From: Saccopteryx bilineata
Taxonomy: Eukaryota > Chordata > Mammalia > Chiroptera > Emballonuridae
Direction of reading: 5' to 3'
NCBI RefSeq assembly: GCF_036850765.1
Contig: NC_089491.1
Location: 94,954,740-95,018,739, forward strand
Length of the DNA: 64,000 nt
The notes beneath the pieces were generated by a model. It saw only the letters and a list, made by a program, of their open reading frames with translations. It searched no databases and had not been told where the DNA came from. A program made the translations under genes and the position numbers. Shown piece by piece: positions 1 to 10,878 of the stretch. The stretch's first letter is position 1; each line of letters opens with the position of its first letter.

Positions 1-267
1 CTGCCCCTCCGGGGGGGTCGCTCTGCCGTGACCAGAGCCACTCTAGCACCTGGGGCAGAGGCCAAGGAGCCATCCCCAGCTCCCGGGCCATCTTTGCTCC
101 AATGGAGCCCTGGCTGCGGGAGGGGAAGAGAGAGAGAGACAGAGAGGAAGGAGGGGGGGGGTGGAGAAGCAAATGGGCGCTTCTCCTATGTGCCCTGGCC
201 GGGAATCGAACTCGGGTCCCCCACACGCCAGGCCGACGCTCTACCGCTGAGCCAACCGGCCAGGGCC
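1..267 (-). mobile_element. type A (Rhin-1-like) SINE, cut by window edge
   Basis: The minus strand carries the tRNA-like head (box A-like GGTTGGCTCAGCGGTAGAGC, box B-like GGGTTCGATTCC-type) and the pyrimidine-rich middle of the type A SINE. The A-rich 3' end lies left of the window. It is little diverged from the other type A copies. Confidence 0.9.
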
Positions 268-270
268 TCT

Positions 271-1160
271 GCAAGTTCTTTTGATGTAGCACAGGCCCAA
301 TCAGCATGGTCCTATCTGGTGTCCTTGGTAAATCTTCAAGACAGCCTGGGGCAGGTGTTTCCCAGGAATAACTGGGACCTGGAGCTTCTGGGACCATCTG
401 CCTCTGGGAATTGTCTGTGAAAAGACCTCCTGTTTCTTAGGATACAAAGTAAAGATTTAAGATTGGTGAACTAAATTTCTAATTAATTTGTAGGCCTGAC
501 TTTTCACAGTAAATCCTGTGGCTAAGCTTTTATAAACAACTATTGTGATTTAAATTTCCCTAACGATCAGGTCCTTCCCCAATATAAGCTTTCTCTAACA
601 TTTCTTCAAAGGTAAACTTTTGGCTACATTTGAAAATAAAGGCCAGGGAGCCATTAAGAGAGACTAACAAGGCCCTGGGCGGTTGGCTCAGCGGTAGAGC
701 GTCAGCCTGGCGTGCGGGGGACCCGGGTTCGATTCCCGGCCAGGGCACATAGGAGAAGCGCCCATTTGCTTCTCCACCCCCTCCTTCCTCTCTGTCTCTC
801 TCTTCCCCTCCCACAGCCAAGGCTCCATTGGAGCAAAGATGGCCCGGGAGCTGGGGATGGCTCCTTGGCCTCTGCCCCAGGTGCTAGAGTGGCTCTGGTC
901 GCAGCAGAGCGACGCCCCGGAGGGGCAGAGCATCGCCCCCTGATGGGCAGAGCGTCGCCCAGGGGCGTGCCAGGTGGATCCCGGTTGGGCGCATGCGGGA
1001 GTCTGTCTGTCTCTCCCGGTTTCCAGCTTCAGAAAAATACGGGGAAAAAAAAAAAAAAGACTAACAAGCAGATAAACTATTTCTTAACCCTTATATATGT
1101 CCTATTCATTACAACTAACAGCTAGTATTACTGAAGCCAAATTTCTAACTTTTGGGCTCC
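271..1160. repeat. dispersed repeat X, copy 1 (probable ERV/LTR fragment), split by a SINE
   Basis: Bases 271-670 and 1068-1160 align with 12762-13262 over nearly their whole length. Shared blocks include GGATACAAAGTAAAGATTTA and the stretch from 'tcctattcattacaac' to 'ttgggctcc'. There is no coding capacity. A type A SINE splits this copy. I infer an LTR or ERV internal fragment but do not recognise the family. Confidence 0.6.
671..1057 (+). mobile_element. type A SINE
   Basis: Complete element: tRNA-like head, CT-rich middle and A-rich tail. The target duplication AGACTAACAA is at 661-670 and 1058-1067. It is inserted in repeat X. Confidence 0.93.
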
Positions 1161-1179
1161 CCTACACATTGAGTGACTG

Positions 1180-2000
1180 GACAGCTCGGCAGAGGTTGAT
1201 TGATTAGTACCCATCCCTGTTTCTGTCAGTGGTGAGAAGGCTTTCCTGTTTAGACAGAAAAACTAAAATGCACAAGGGCAATCCAAATATGCCCAAAACA
1301 GTCACTGGAACTCTAACCATATCATCATGTCTCATCTTACTCTTCAGTTAACCCACCTTGCATCTTGTAATGCAAGAACCACACTCCCTTATGTAAAAAG
1401 CAGTACTAATGCCTTTGAGTGAGTTGTAACAGTGCCTCATTAGCTGGGAAATGTGCTAGCATGTCAACAAACATTGAAATGGGGGCAGGAAAGGGAACAT
1501 TTGACTAAACTGGCTCTGAGTTTTAGGACAAGCTAATACCAAGCAAAGATTCTGCTTGTGGATGATCAGGTGGAATAAGGAGCAGGAATGCATCTTAAAC
1601 TTCCAACTCGATTAATAACAACTGTGACCTAAGGGAGGACAGTCAAGTCCTTTTTCTGGTGATGTGTTGTCTGACGGGCAGCCCCTGCGTTTGTTGCTGC
1701 CTTGTGCATTCAAGCAGGGCTCTCTTATCATGCAGAAACAGCACGTGCACGGCCACTGCTTGGCCTTCCTTCTCCCACCAGCAACCTCCATCTGACCGCC
1801 TTTTTCTATGCTTCCTAGAGATGCTGCAGTTCTGTACCAAGTGGCTAAAATAAATGTTCAAAAACCTTTCTACAAACTTATCACTAATCCAATGAATTCT
1901 TCCCTATTAAAAGCATCTTCAATGAGTCAGATTTAGTAATCCCCTCCTGATTGTCTTTAAAAGACCCCAAGAGAACTTGATGTTATTTTTTCTTTTTAAT
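1180..2000. other. unrecognised non-coding stretch
   Basis: No credible reading frame, splice-bounded exon or repeat family was recognised. Base composition is ordinary and the short open frames look random. Confidence 0.5.
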
Positions 2001-2136
2001 TAAGTGAGATCAAGAGAGGCAGAGAGACAGTCTCCAGCATGCACCCCAACCAGGATCCATCCAGAAAGCTCCCTACCCCAGCAATGCTCTGCCCACCTAG
2101 GGCATTGCTCTGTTGCTCAGCAACTGAGCTATTTTT

Positions 2137-2177
<41 letters not shown>

Positions 2178-2289
2178 GGGAGGGATGGAGAAGCAGATAA
2201 TAGCTTCTCCTGTATGCCTTGACTGGGAATCAAACCTGGGACATCCATACACCTGGCGGAGGCTTTACCGCTGAGCCAACTCTACAGGG
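2001..2289 (-). mobile_element. old type A SINE
   Basis: Degenerate type A copy on the minus strand. The tRNA head lies near 2200-2289 ('gctgagccaac', 'gggaatcaaacctggga'). Its purine-rich middle has expanded into a (GA)n run at 2141-2174. Many substitutions show it is older than the other copies. Confidence 0.8.
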
Positions 2290-2503
2290 AATTCCATGTA
2301 ATAGCAAAGTGCCTCTGGAGCTGCAGCTTAGAATTTAGCATTCAAAGGTTCATAGCTTCCAGAAACATAGTGAAGGCATTCAGGAGAAAGATACAGGCAG
2401 AGGTGCACACATCTACTCACTGTGGCAATGAGCTAGAAAAAATAGGGGAAGAGGTGATATAAGACTGGTTATTAAGAAGTGTCAGAAAGAAGTCATTTTG
2501 TGA

Positions 2504-3586
2504 GAGGACATACAGATGGCCAATAGGCATATGGAAAAAAAGTTTGTCATTAATCATTAGAGAAATGCAAATTAAAATCACAATGAGATACCACCTCACA
2601 CCTGCCAGAATTGCTTTCATTACAAAGCAACAAACATGCTAACAAGGGTGTGGAGAAAAGGAAACCCTCCTCCACTGCTGGTGGCAATGCAGACTGGTGC
2701 AGCCACTGTGGAGAAGTGTATGGGGTTTCCTCAAAAAATTAAAAATGGAACTGCCTTTTGACCCAGCATCCCACTTTTAGGAATTTATCCTAAGAATACC
2801 AAATCACTGATTCAAAAGAAGATCAAGCCCTGCTTGAATGCACAAACATGCTTGAATGCATGTTTATTGCAGCACTGTTTACAATAGCCAAGATCTGGAA
2901 ACAGTCCAAGTGTCCTTCAGCGAACGAGTGGATTAAAAATATATACAATGAAATACTACTCGGCCATGAAAAAGAAGGAAATCTTACCTTTTGCAACACC
3001 ATGGATGGACCTGAATACTATTATGCTAAGTGAAATAAGCCAGGCAGAGAAAGAAAAATATCATATGATCTCACTTATATGTGGAATCTAATAAACAAAG
3101 TGAACTGAGGAACAGAATAGAGGTAGAGGTGGGGTTACAGGGACCAGAGGGGCAGTGGTCAGAAGGATGAAGGGATGGGATCAGAGAGGGTAAAGGGATT
3201 AATAAAATTATATTACATAACAGAGATATAGATAGCAGGACAGCAAATCTTAGAGGGAAGGGGGAGGATGTTGGGGGGAGGGAGGCAAAGGAGGTATAAA
3301 GGGGGACACAGGTGGGGAGTGAGGGAGTTATATTTGGTGGGACACTTAAATCCATGTAGACACGCCTGACCTGTGATGGCGCAGTGGGATAAAGCCTCGA
3401 TCTGGAACACTGAGGTCGCCGGTTCGAAGCCCTGGGCTTGCCTGGTCAAGGCATATATGGGAAGTTGATGCTTCCTGTTCCTCCTCCCTCTCTCTCTCCT
3501 CTCTGAAAATTGAATAAATAAAGTCTTTAAAAAAAAATCCATGTAGACACAATAATTAAAATTAATAAAAGTTAAATTAAAAAAAA
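2504..3586 (+). mobile_element. 5'-truncated L1: ORF2 C-terminal part, 3' UTR and tail
   Basis: Contains the end of the L1 ORF2 region (about 2560-3030, decayed) and a G/A-rich 3' UTR (3100-3350). The insertion is bounded by the target duplication AAGAAGTCATTTTGTGA at 2487-2503 and 3587-3603. A type C SINE later entered its 3' UTR. Not coding-competent. Confidence 0.9.
3364..3536 (+). mobile_element. type C SINE inside L1
   Basis: Short tRNA-derived SINE (GATGGCGCAGTGGGATAAAGC head, CT-rich body, AATAAATAAAG-type tail). The target duplication ATCCATGTAGACAC flanks it at about 3350-3363 and 3537-3550. Confidence 0.9.
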
Positions 3587-3808
3587 AAGAAGTCATTTTG
3601 TGACACTGAAAATGAGATGCCTGTAGAAGTGACTTTAGTTTTTAGCAGGAGAAATAATGCCAGCCACATATTATATGGGATTAAGTATTTAGGTAAAGAA
3701 ATTTCCTTCTCCCCTGGCTGGGTAGTTCAGTTGGTTAGAACATTATCCCAATGTGCTAAAGTTGTGGGTTCGATCCCTCATCAGGGCACATACAAGAACT
3801 AACCAATG

Positions 3809-4153
3809 TCCTGACCAGGCGGTGGCGCAGTAGATAGAGTGTTGGACTGGGATGCAGAGGACCCAGGTTCAAGACCCCGAGGTTGCCAGCTTGAGCACAG
3901 GCTCATTTAGTTTGAGCAAAAGCTCACCAGCTTGGACCCAAGGTTGCTGGCTCGCAAAAGGGGTTACTCAGTCTGCTGAAGGCCCATGGTCAAGGCACAT
4001 ATGAGAAAGCAATCAATGAACAACTAAGGTCTCGCAACGAAAAGCTGATGATTGATGCTTCTCATCTCTCTCCATTCCTGTCTGTCTGTCTGTCCCTGTC
4101 TATCCCTCTCTCTGACTCTCTCTGTCCCTGTAAAAAAAAAAAAAAAAAAAAAA
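3809..4153 (+). mobile_element. type B SINE inside the Ves-like SINE
   Basis: Full type B element starting TCCTGACCAGGCGGTGGCGC, with its long middle ('caccagcttggacccaaggt') and a CT-rich end. It terminates in a poly-A into which a type A SINE inserted. Confidence 0.9.
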
Positions 4154-4548
4154 GGCCCTGGCCGGTTGGCTCAGTGGTAGACCGTCGGCCTAACGTGCAG
4201 AAGTCCCGGGTTCGATTCCCAGCCAGGGCACACAGGAGAGGCGCCCATCTGCTTCTCCACCCCTCCCCCCTCCTTCCTCTCTCTGTCTCTCTCTTCCCCT
4301 CCCGCAGCGAGGCTCCATTGGAGCAAAGATGGCCCAGGCGCTGGGGATGGCTCCTTGGCCTCTGCCCCAGGCACTAGAGTGGCTCTGGTCGCGACAGAGC
4401 GACGCCCCAGAGGGGCAGAACATCGCCCCCTGGTGGGCAGAGCATCGCCCCCTGGTGGGCGTGCCGGGTGGATCCCGGTCGGGTGCATGCGGGAATCTGT
4501 CTGACTGTCTATCCCCATTTCCAGCTTCAGAAAAATACAAAAAAAATA
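4154..4548 (+). mobile_element. type A SINE in the tail of a type B SINE
   Basis: Complete type A element starting GGCCCTGGCCGGTTGGC directly after the poly-A of the type B copy and ending in an (AAT)n-like tail. It is the innermost of three nested SINEs. Confidence 0.9.
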
Positions 4549-4754
4549 ATAATAATAATCAACCAATGAATGCATAAATAACAAATCAGTTTTTCTCTCT
4601 CTAAAATCAATTTAAAACTTAAAAAAAAAAACCTTAGAAAGTATAGACAAGCAAAATGGAAAAAAAAATCATCCAAAATCCCACTCTACTTCCCTGTGGC
4701 CTTTACAAGTAGACAATGTAAAATGTATGGCTCACTCACATACACTCTGCTTTG

Positions 4755-4880
4755 GATTATGGCATTTTATCACCATAATAATCCCAATCCCCATTTCACA
4801 GATGAATGAACTAAAGTTTGGAGAGTTTGGGGAGCATCCTTATCTGGTGAGCCAGGAAACCAGGACTTGATCTACAGCAG
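4755..4880 (-). mobile_element. MIR fragment
   Basis: Contains the MIR-type core on the minus strand ('ccccatttcacagatgaatgaact' on plus). Ancient mammalian SINE. Boundaries are approximate. Confidence 0.65.
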
Positions 4881-5409
4881 TGTAACTGCAGACAAGCCAG
4901 CGCACTGCACTGCCGGGCTGTCCCAGACCCAGGATTGAAGGTTGGTGGTCATGAAAAAACATTGAAAAAAATTGCAAAAGGACATTTATCAATTTATGTT
5001 AAATATGACCTTTCCCACAGTCCATTGGGACAGCAACCAAGAGCCCTCACCCTTCCCAGTGTTTCTACCCAAGGTCCTGGCCCTAGGCACAGTCCCTAAC
5101 CCTTCACCACTGTCTCCATTTGAACGTATCTCAAAAGAGCTTCTGCTCAATGACTCTCCATTGACTTATGGGGAGATCCTACCTTTGCCCTGAAGGAACT
5201 ACATCTACCCCTTTCCCAGAAAAATATTTTTTATTACTGTTATTTCTTGTGGAGCAAGTCCTGTGGTGGGTCACATTATTCAGATACTGAGGGCTACCCT
5301 GTAGCCACCTGCAGACTTCTGGTATGTAGGGTTTCCTAACCTCAAGAATGGCATTTTTAAAAAACTATTAGTGCTTTTCTGTGTGTGTGATTTTTTTAAA
5401 CTATTAGTG

Positions 5410-5489
<80 letters not shown>

Positions 5490-6769
5490 CCTTTTATAGG
5501 AACCTCTACAACCAAGGACATCCTTGTCTCATAGACAATCAGGATTTTAACAAAAAGAATGCAAACAGGTACAGTCCACCTTCAGTATTTGTTTTAGAAT
5601 TTGTCATTCCTGAGTCCATATGGTCCTGAAAGCCAAACTTGAAAGAGGAAGAAAAGATTTTCTAAATTATAGCGCCCAACTGAATCCTTCTTATAAGGTC
5701 AGTGTCACTAAGACATGATAAGAGAGCTTCTCCTACTCATAGGCTCAGAGGGGAGCAAGTTTATTTTTTAAAAAACTGTGATAAAATATACACAACAAAA
5801 TTTATTTTAACCACTTTTCATTTAGTACACTCATAGCATTGTGTGACCATCACCACCATCCATCTCCAAAACTTTTTTTATCACCTTAAACTGGAACTCT
5901 GTACACATTAAACTAACTCCTCATTCCCTTCTCCCGGTTCCTGAATTTTAACATGTGATGAGGACAGTATTTTTGGAATGATAATGTTCATTTCTTACTA
6001 ATTTTCCTATATGCAACCCTTCCTTCATTCAGCCAGGGGTACTCATTGCTTTAGGAAGTGTTAGGATTGTTGAAGGAGAAATGAAAAGAACAGGCTCAAA
6101 TATTCAGGCTTAAGTCCAAAAGAGGATATTTGAACTCCTGATTTTTAATAAAATCCAGACTTTTAATAGAGAAACAAAATATCCTTCCAAATTCCTAAAC
6201 TTCCTGAGAAGCTGGGACGGGCATTCACAATGTCCTAACTCAAGATCAGCTTGTCTTCCACTGTACGTGTCTTTGGGAGATGAAAAAATCAGCAAGCAGC
6301 ATAACTGTTTAGAAGTGGTTAAGTGTCTATTGTGAACAAAAATCTGGATTTCTATGTAACCTGGAGGGCAGAACAAGGATGGAAGTTCAGGTGCAAGTGT
6401 CAGCACACTTATATATTAAAATCTGCCTTTCAAGTCTTTAGCTTGAGACTGTTCCTGCAGAGACTGACTGGCCCTTGGATTTCATGAAGGGAGGAGTCCT
6501 GCTCTTGCTGAACTGCATGACTTCCAAGTTTCCTCCTAATGTGTGACCTTGTTTCAAGTGCAGCCCAAATTATGGTGCTTCCCAAAGTCCCACCCGTGGA
6601 ATAGTAGGTGAGTTTAATAGTTTACAGGGGATGGAATCAACATGGTCATGAATATTCATGGAAAGCCTATGCGTCTTTCTCTGAGCTTCCATACACAGCA
6701 AACAGCAAAGACTTCTGGACAGGAAATGCAACAATAAACTTTAAAGCTACACAGCCCATGATGACTGTT
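4881..6769. other. non-coding stretch with an ancient L1-like piece and a microsatellite
   Basis: No gene seen. Bases 5770-5940 ('ataaaatatacacaacaaaat', 'gaccatcaccaccatcc') match an ancient mammalian repeat that I associate with old L1 3' ends (family assignment uncertain). Bases 5416-5487 are a (CT)n-(GT)n run. The remainder is unrecognised. Confidence 0.5.
5416..5487. repeat. (CT)n(GT)n compound microsatellite
   Basis: An uninterrupted CT run passes directly into an uninterrupted GT run, about 72 bp in total. Confidence 0.98.
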
Positions 6770-7091
6770 TTTTGTTTTGTTTTGTTTTTACAGAGACAGA
6801 TAGACAGGGACAGACAAGAACAGAGAGATGAGAAGCATCAATCATTAGTTTTTCATTGCACATTGCAATGACACCTTAGCTGTTCATTGATTGCTTTCTC
6901 ATATGTGCCTTGACCGCAGGCTTTCAGCAGACGGAGTAACCCCTTGCTCAAGCCAGCGACCTTGGGTCCAAGCTGGTGAGCTTTGCTCAAACCAGATGAG
7001 CCCATGCTCAAGCTGGTGACCTTGGGGTCTCAAACCTGGGTCTTCAGCATCCCAGTTCGACGCTCTATCCACTGTGCCACCGCCTGGTCAG
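6770..7091 (-). mobile_element. type B SINE
   Basis: Minus-strand type B element with its T-rich (tail) end at 6770 and head (GCCTGACCAGGCGGTGGC) at 7091. Target duplication GCCCATGATGACTGTT at 6754-6769, and 7092-7107 with one mismatch. Confidence 0.93.
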
Positions 7092-7107
7092 GCCCATGAT
7101 GATTGTT

Positions 7108-8145
7108 CACTAGTCTATTGAAATGGGGAAAAATAAGGACCACTGGGTGATTTTTTTTTCCCCCCTGTAAGATTAAATTACTCAATTGAAAGAAATGTTC
7201 ATTGAAAGATTAAAACTTTTCTATTTTTCTTATTTTACCTTATTTATTTTTTTAGCATTACAACGTATATTTTTAGTTTTAGAGGGATAACTGGTAGCAG
7301 CTGTTAGTTGTCGCTGTTTCTAAGAGGTCTCACTTTGCAAAACAAGGTGTTGGTCGACGTTCTTTGTGGAATTTTCATATCCCTTGTGTTCCCTGAAGTG
7401 TGGGCAGCACGGCCCCGGGAGGCTCCTCAGTCTCACAGCCGGTGAGACAAGGGCTGCTCTTTACTGGAACACAGCTTCCGGCTACAGCTTCAGGGGCAGA
7501 GAGGAGGGAAGTTCACCTTCATTTCTTATTTTCAGTACAGCATTCTTGCCACAATGATGAATGAGAATCTAATTCAGACTTTGGTCCACCTTTGTTCAGT
7601 TTATGGAGGAAAAAGTTAAATGTCACCAGGACAAAGCAATCAAACAGACCTACAAATTGGAATATTCTACAAAATAACTGGTTTTGCCCTCTTGCTCTGG
7701 GGTTTGGTGTTCTCTACCTGAAAGATCTGCAGGGGGTCTTCACTACTTATGGCCTGTTTTGACTGAGAAGATCATGAAGCAGTTTCCCAAAACCAAGGTG
7801 GGCAGGACCCTGTTTGGAAGGCTGGCTCCCAAGTGCAGAATGTTTGGAGGTAGGAGAAAGGGGAGGGAGTCAGTGACCAGATGCCAGGGGAGCCGTACAA
7901 AGAGAAGAGACCACATACCAGTAAGGCTGCCTTCCCAGGGAGACATGCCTGCACAGAAGTCGGGGCATCAGACCAGACAGAGAATTGCGTGGACCAGCGC
8001 GGCTTAGTAATTGTCCAGGTGCTGAGTGAGAATGGTGCGGAATGAAGAAATAAACTCAGAGAGAAAAAAGGATAGAATCAGGAGGTCTCTTTGCAACACA
8101 GGTAGCTTGCAAGAGCAAAGCAAAGACCTGGTCTGCTTTATTATA
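7108..8145. other. unrecognised stretch
   Basis: Contains short open frames (7366-7557, 7684-8007 plus) with no family resemblance, no repeats I recognise, and no supporting splice context. Probably intergenic. Confidence 0.45.
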
Positions 8146-8267
8146 TACAGCTAGTGCTCGACTTACGAGCACAATTGGTTCCGACAAACTGGTCGTAACA
8201 CAATTTGGTCGTAAGGTGAGTAGGCCATATGTACAGTACTGTGAAATGATGTTATAAAAATCTTTAA

Positions 8268-8660
8268 GCCCTGGCCGGTTGGCTCAGCGGTAGAGCGTCG
8301 GCCTAGCGTGCGGAGGACCCGGGTTCGATTCCCGGCCAGGGCACACAGGAGAAGCGCCCATTTGCTTCTCCACCCTCCGCCGCACTTTCCTCTCTGTCTC
8401 TCTCTTCCCCTCCCGCAGCCAAGGCTCCATTGGAGCAAAGATGGCCCGGGCGCTGGGGATGGCTCTGTGGCCTCTGCCTCAGGCGCTAGAGTGGCTCTGG
8501 TCGCAACATGGCGGCGCCCAGGATGGGCAGAGCATCGCCCCCTGGTGGGCAGAGCGTCGCCCCTGGTGGGCGTGCCGGGTGGATCCCGGTCGGGCGCATG
8601 CGGGAGTCTGTCTGGCTGTCTCTCCCTGTTTCCAGCTTCAGAAAAATGCAAAAAAAAAAA
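8268..8660 (+). mobile_element. type A SINE inside Tigger relic
   Basis: Full-length type A element. Target duplication AAAAATCTTTAA at 8256-8267 and 8661-8672. Few differences from the head consensus, so a younger insertion than its Tigger host. Confidence 0.94.
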
Positions 8661-9082
8661 AAAAATCTTTAAGTCATATTTTATCATAATTTTCTTTCAT
8701 TATTGTTCTATATCATAATTTTCTTTGTTCATTTTATGCCATTTGTATCATCTCTACACCATTTTGTTTCTTATTTTCACATTAGTCAGGTTTAAGTAAA
8801 ACACTGCATTACCAGTACAACTGGTTTAATATTTGCAAAACATACAAAATTACAAAATACAGATGCATACAAAAATATAAAATACAGGTGTAAAAAATAC
8901 CATAGGAAACATTTTCCCAATTGCAAAACATATCAAAATTTATAAACACGTACAAAACATTTTACTGGCCGCTGGTGCTTGGCTGCGGATCGTTGATGTC
9001 ATCATCTGAGACAGGAGTTGGGGTAACCGGAGTTGGTTTTTTCATAAACATGTGCAATCACATTCACTTTCTTTCCTCCTTA

Positions 9083-9262
9083 GTACTTGTTCATTGATTG
9101 CTTTCTCATATGTGCCTTAACCAGGGGGTTACAGCAGAGCGAGTGGCCCCTTGTTCAAGCCAGTGACCTTGGGCTCAAATCAGCAACCATGGGGTCATGT
9201 CTATGATCCTATGCTCAAGCCAGCGCCCGTGCACTCAAGCTGGTGAACCCATGGTCAAGTCG
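9083..9262 (-). mobile_element. partial type B-related SINE
   Basis: Minus-strand middle portion of a type B-like SINE ('tcattgattgctttctcatatgtgcctt' to 'ctcaagctggtgaaccc'). The tRNA head is missing. It interrupts the Tigger transposase fragment. Confidence 0.75.
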
Positions 9263-9602
9263 AATGAACCGCGTTCATTTTCGTATTGAGATCGATGGCC
9301 TTTCTTTCCTTCTTGGCAGGTTGAGGTGTAGACAAAGACAATTTTCTCTTTGTAGACATCTTAGGAGGGGTTTGATGAAAAATATCCAAGACACAAAACA
9401 CAAATTGCTGTACTGAGTCTGGGATAACAGTTGAAATGGTGCACGCAGAGATGGTAGTGCTGCCGGAAGCTGGTCCGCACTGTCGTATGCCCAGCTGGGC
9501 AACGCTTGCGTTGCCAGACGTGGAGCAGTCGTGGCTAGCGATTGTGGTCATAAAGTCAAATGGTCGTAAGTTACATAGGTTGTAAGTTGATCAATATCTG
9601 TA

Positions 9603-9960
9603 GTGCAGAGCCATATGCAAATAAAGAAGTCTCTGATACAAAGTCATACATCTCTAAGGAAACTGAAGGATTCTCCCAAGTGCAGGAAAACCCTCCACCC
9701 TGCATAACTGAAATCAACCAACATCAGAACAAACAAAGGGTAAGAGGAAGGGCATGTAAATTGCCTCTAGCAACATAATCAAGCAAGTGAGGTGGGAGGA
9801 TGGGACGAGTACAAATACTCAGCTTCTTAGTCAATATGGAGTTGTGAGAAAGAGCTTAACCTTTGGCTCAGCCTTAAACTGCAAGGACTTTGCCAGCTTG
9901 CAGCGTCCCACAGAGAACATCGACCATGATGCACGGGTCATGAGTGTTAACATTCCAATC
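9603..9960 (-). mobile_element. decayed LTR fragment related to the 45-54 kb LTR cluster
   Basis: The stretch 'aaataaagaagtctctgatacaaagtcat' resembles the segment upstream of the TATA box in the minus-oriented LTRs at 49414-50529 and 45497-46021, and 'ggactttgccagctt' also recurs there. Boundaries cannot be fixed. Confidence 0.5.
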
Positions 9961-10450
9961 AGCATTTAAAATAAGTCACTACGTGAGAAAATGTCATATG
10001 TCAGAAAATCCTACAATGTATATATGGGAAAAAAATACAACTTGATAGAAGTTACCCAGATTTGAAAACAATCTTAAATTTTTATATGGCAAAGTGGCAA
10101 AAATGAGTTTTGAAATTCAGTTTTCTAAACTACTCACTATAATTAATGATTTTTGTCTTTTATGATGATAGAAAAATTGAAATTTCTTTTTGATCTTTCT
10201 CAAACAGTGACATTCTAAAAAGAAAATATATATTAAAATGTATTATAAAGTATATCAACAGTTAATTAATAAAAATAATGTTTTCTGGAAAAAAAAAGAA
10301 AACCCTACAGAGAGCAACCCAAATGCATTTTCCTCCCAGCAAGAAATGCTTCTCTCTTTGGATTTTAACTGTCCAGAGACAAAATCCAAAATAAATATGT
10401 CATGTCCAATCTAGAATACAGAGGAAAAGTGTGCATAAAGATATGTTTAT
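9961..10450. other. AT-rich unrecognised stretch
   Basis: AT-rich, with no open frames of note and no repeat recognised. Confidence 0.5.
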
Positions 10451-10461
10451 CCCAGCTTTGT

Positions 10462-10867
10462 ATTTTTTGTTTGTTTGCTTGTTTTGTGACAGAGAGAGGG
10501 ACAGGCAGACAGGAAAGGAGAGGTATAAGAAGCGTCAATGTCGAGGCTCCTTAGTCTCCTTAGTTGTTCATTGATTGCCTTCCCATGTGTGCCTTAACTA
10601 GGGGAGGCGGGAGGAGGTGGCTACAGCAGAGTGAGTGACCCCTTGCTCAAGCCAGCAACCTTGGGCTTCACACCAGCAACCTTCGGGGTCAAGCCAGCCA
10701 CCATGGGGTCATGTCTATAATCTCATGCTCAAACCCCGAGCTCAAGCCGGATGAGCCCAAGCTCAAGCCAGATGAATGAGTTCATGCTCAAGCTGGCGAC
10801 CTCGGGGCTTTGAACCTGAGTCCTCTGCATCCCAGTCTGCTGCTCTATCCACTGTGACACTGTCAGG
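10462..10867 (-). mobile_element. type B SINE, long variant
   Basis: Minus-strand element with extra internal CAAGCC-containing segments, about 406 bp. Target duplication CCCAGCTTTGT at 10451-10461 and 10868-10878. Confidence 0.88.
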
Positions 10868-10878
10868 CCCAGCTTTGT

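Larger units (their letters stand above)
3713..4635 (+). mobile_element. Ves-like SINE, split by two later SINEs
   Basis: The left half (3713-3807) has a tRNA-like head ('agttcagttggttagaac') and ends 'aactaaccaatg'. The right half resumes at about 4553 with 'aatcaaccaatg', continues through 'aatgcataaataa', and ends in an A-rich tail near 4630. The repeated 'aaccaatg' is the target duplication of the inserted pair. This is the oldest SINE layer here. Confidence 0.8.
8148..9600 (-). mobile_element. Tigger-family (TcMar) DNA transposon relic with transposase N-terminus
   Basis: The ends are imperfect inverted repeats (CAGCTAGTGCTCGACTTACG at 8148; the complement of the right end reads CAGATATTGATCAACTTAC), each flanked by TA (8146-8147, 9601-9602) as for Tc1/mariner elements. 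On the minus strand about 9260-9360 encodes a basic N-terminal stretch (MSTKRKLSLS followed by PAKKERK) typical of the start of a Tigger/pogo transposase DNA-binding domain. The catalytic part is missing. Two SINEs (8268-8660, about 9083-9262) lie inside. Dead internal-deletion copy. Confidence 0.8.

Noticed and set aside
673..745. tRNA genes suggested by box A and box B sequences in every SINE head
   Set aside because: They sit at the 5' ends of SINEs with target duplications and lack a complete tRNA fold; they are internal Pol III promoters of the SINEs.
2848..3033. Small ORF resembling a conserved protein
   Set aside because: It is the end of L1 ORF2 in a 5'-truncated insertion.
5416..5629. 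ORF beginning with a Cys-Val repeat
   Set aside because: It is the translation of a GT microsatellite.
7684..8007. 107-codon basic ORF as a possible gene
   Set aside because: No recognisable family, no good start context or flanking gene structure; chance frame is as likely.
8308..8718. Open frames of 80-180 codons rich in Arg, Trp and Pro, repeated at many places (for example 40819-41259 and 49874-50305)
   Set aside because: They are translations of type A SINEs; the same peptide recurs at every copy on both strands.
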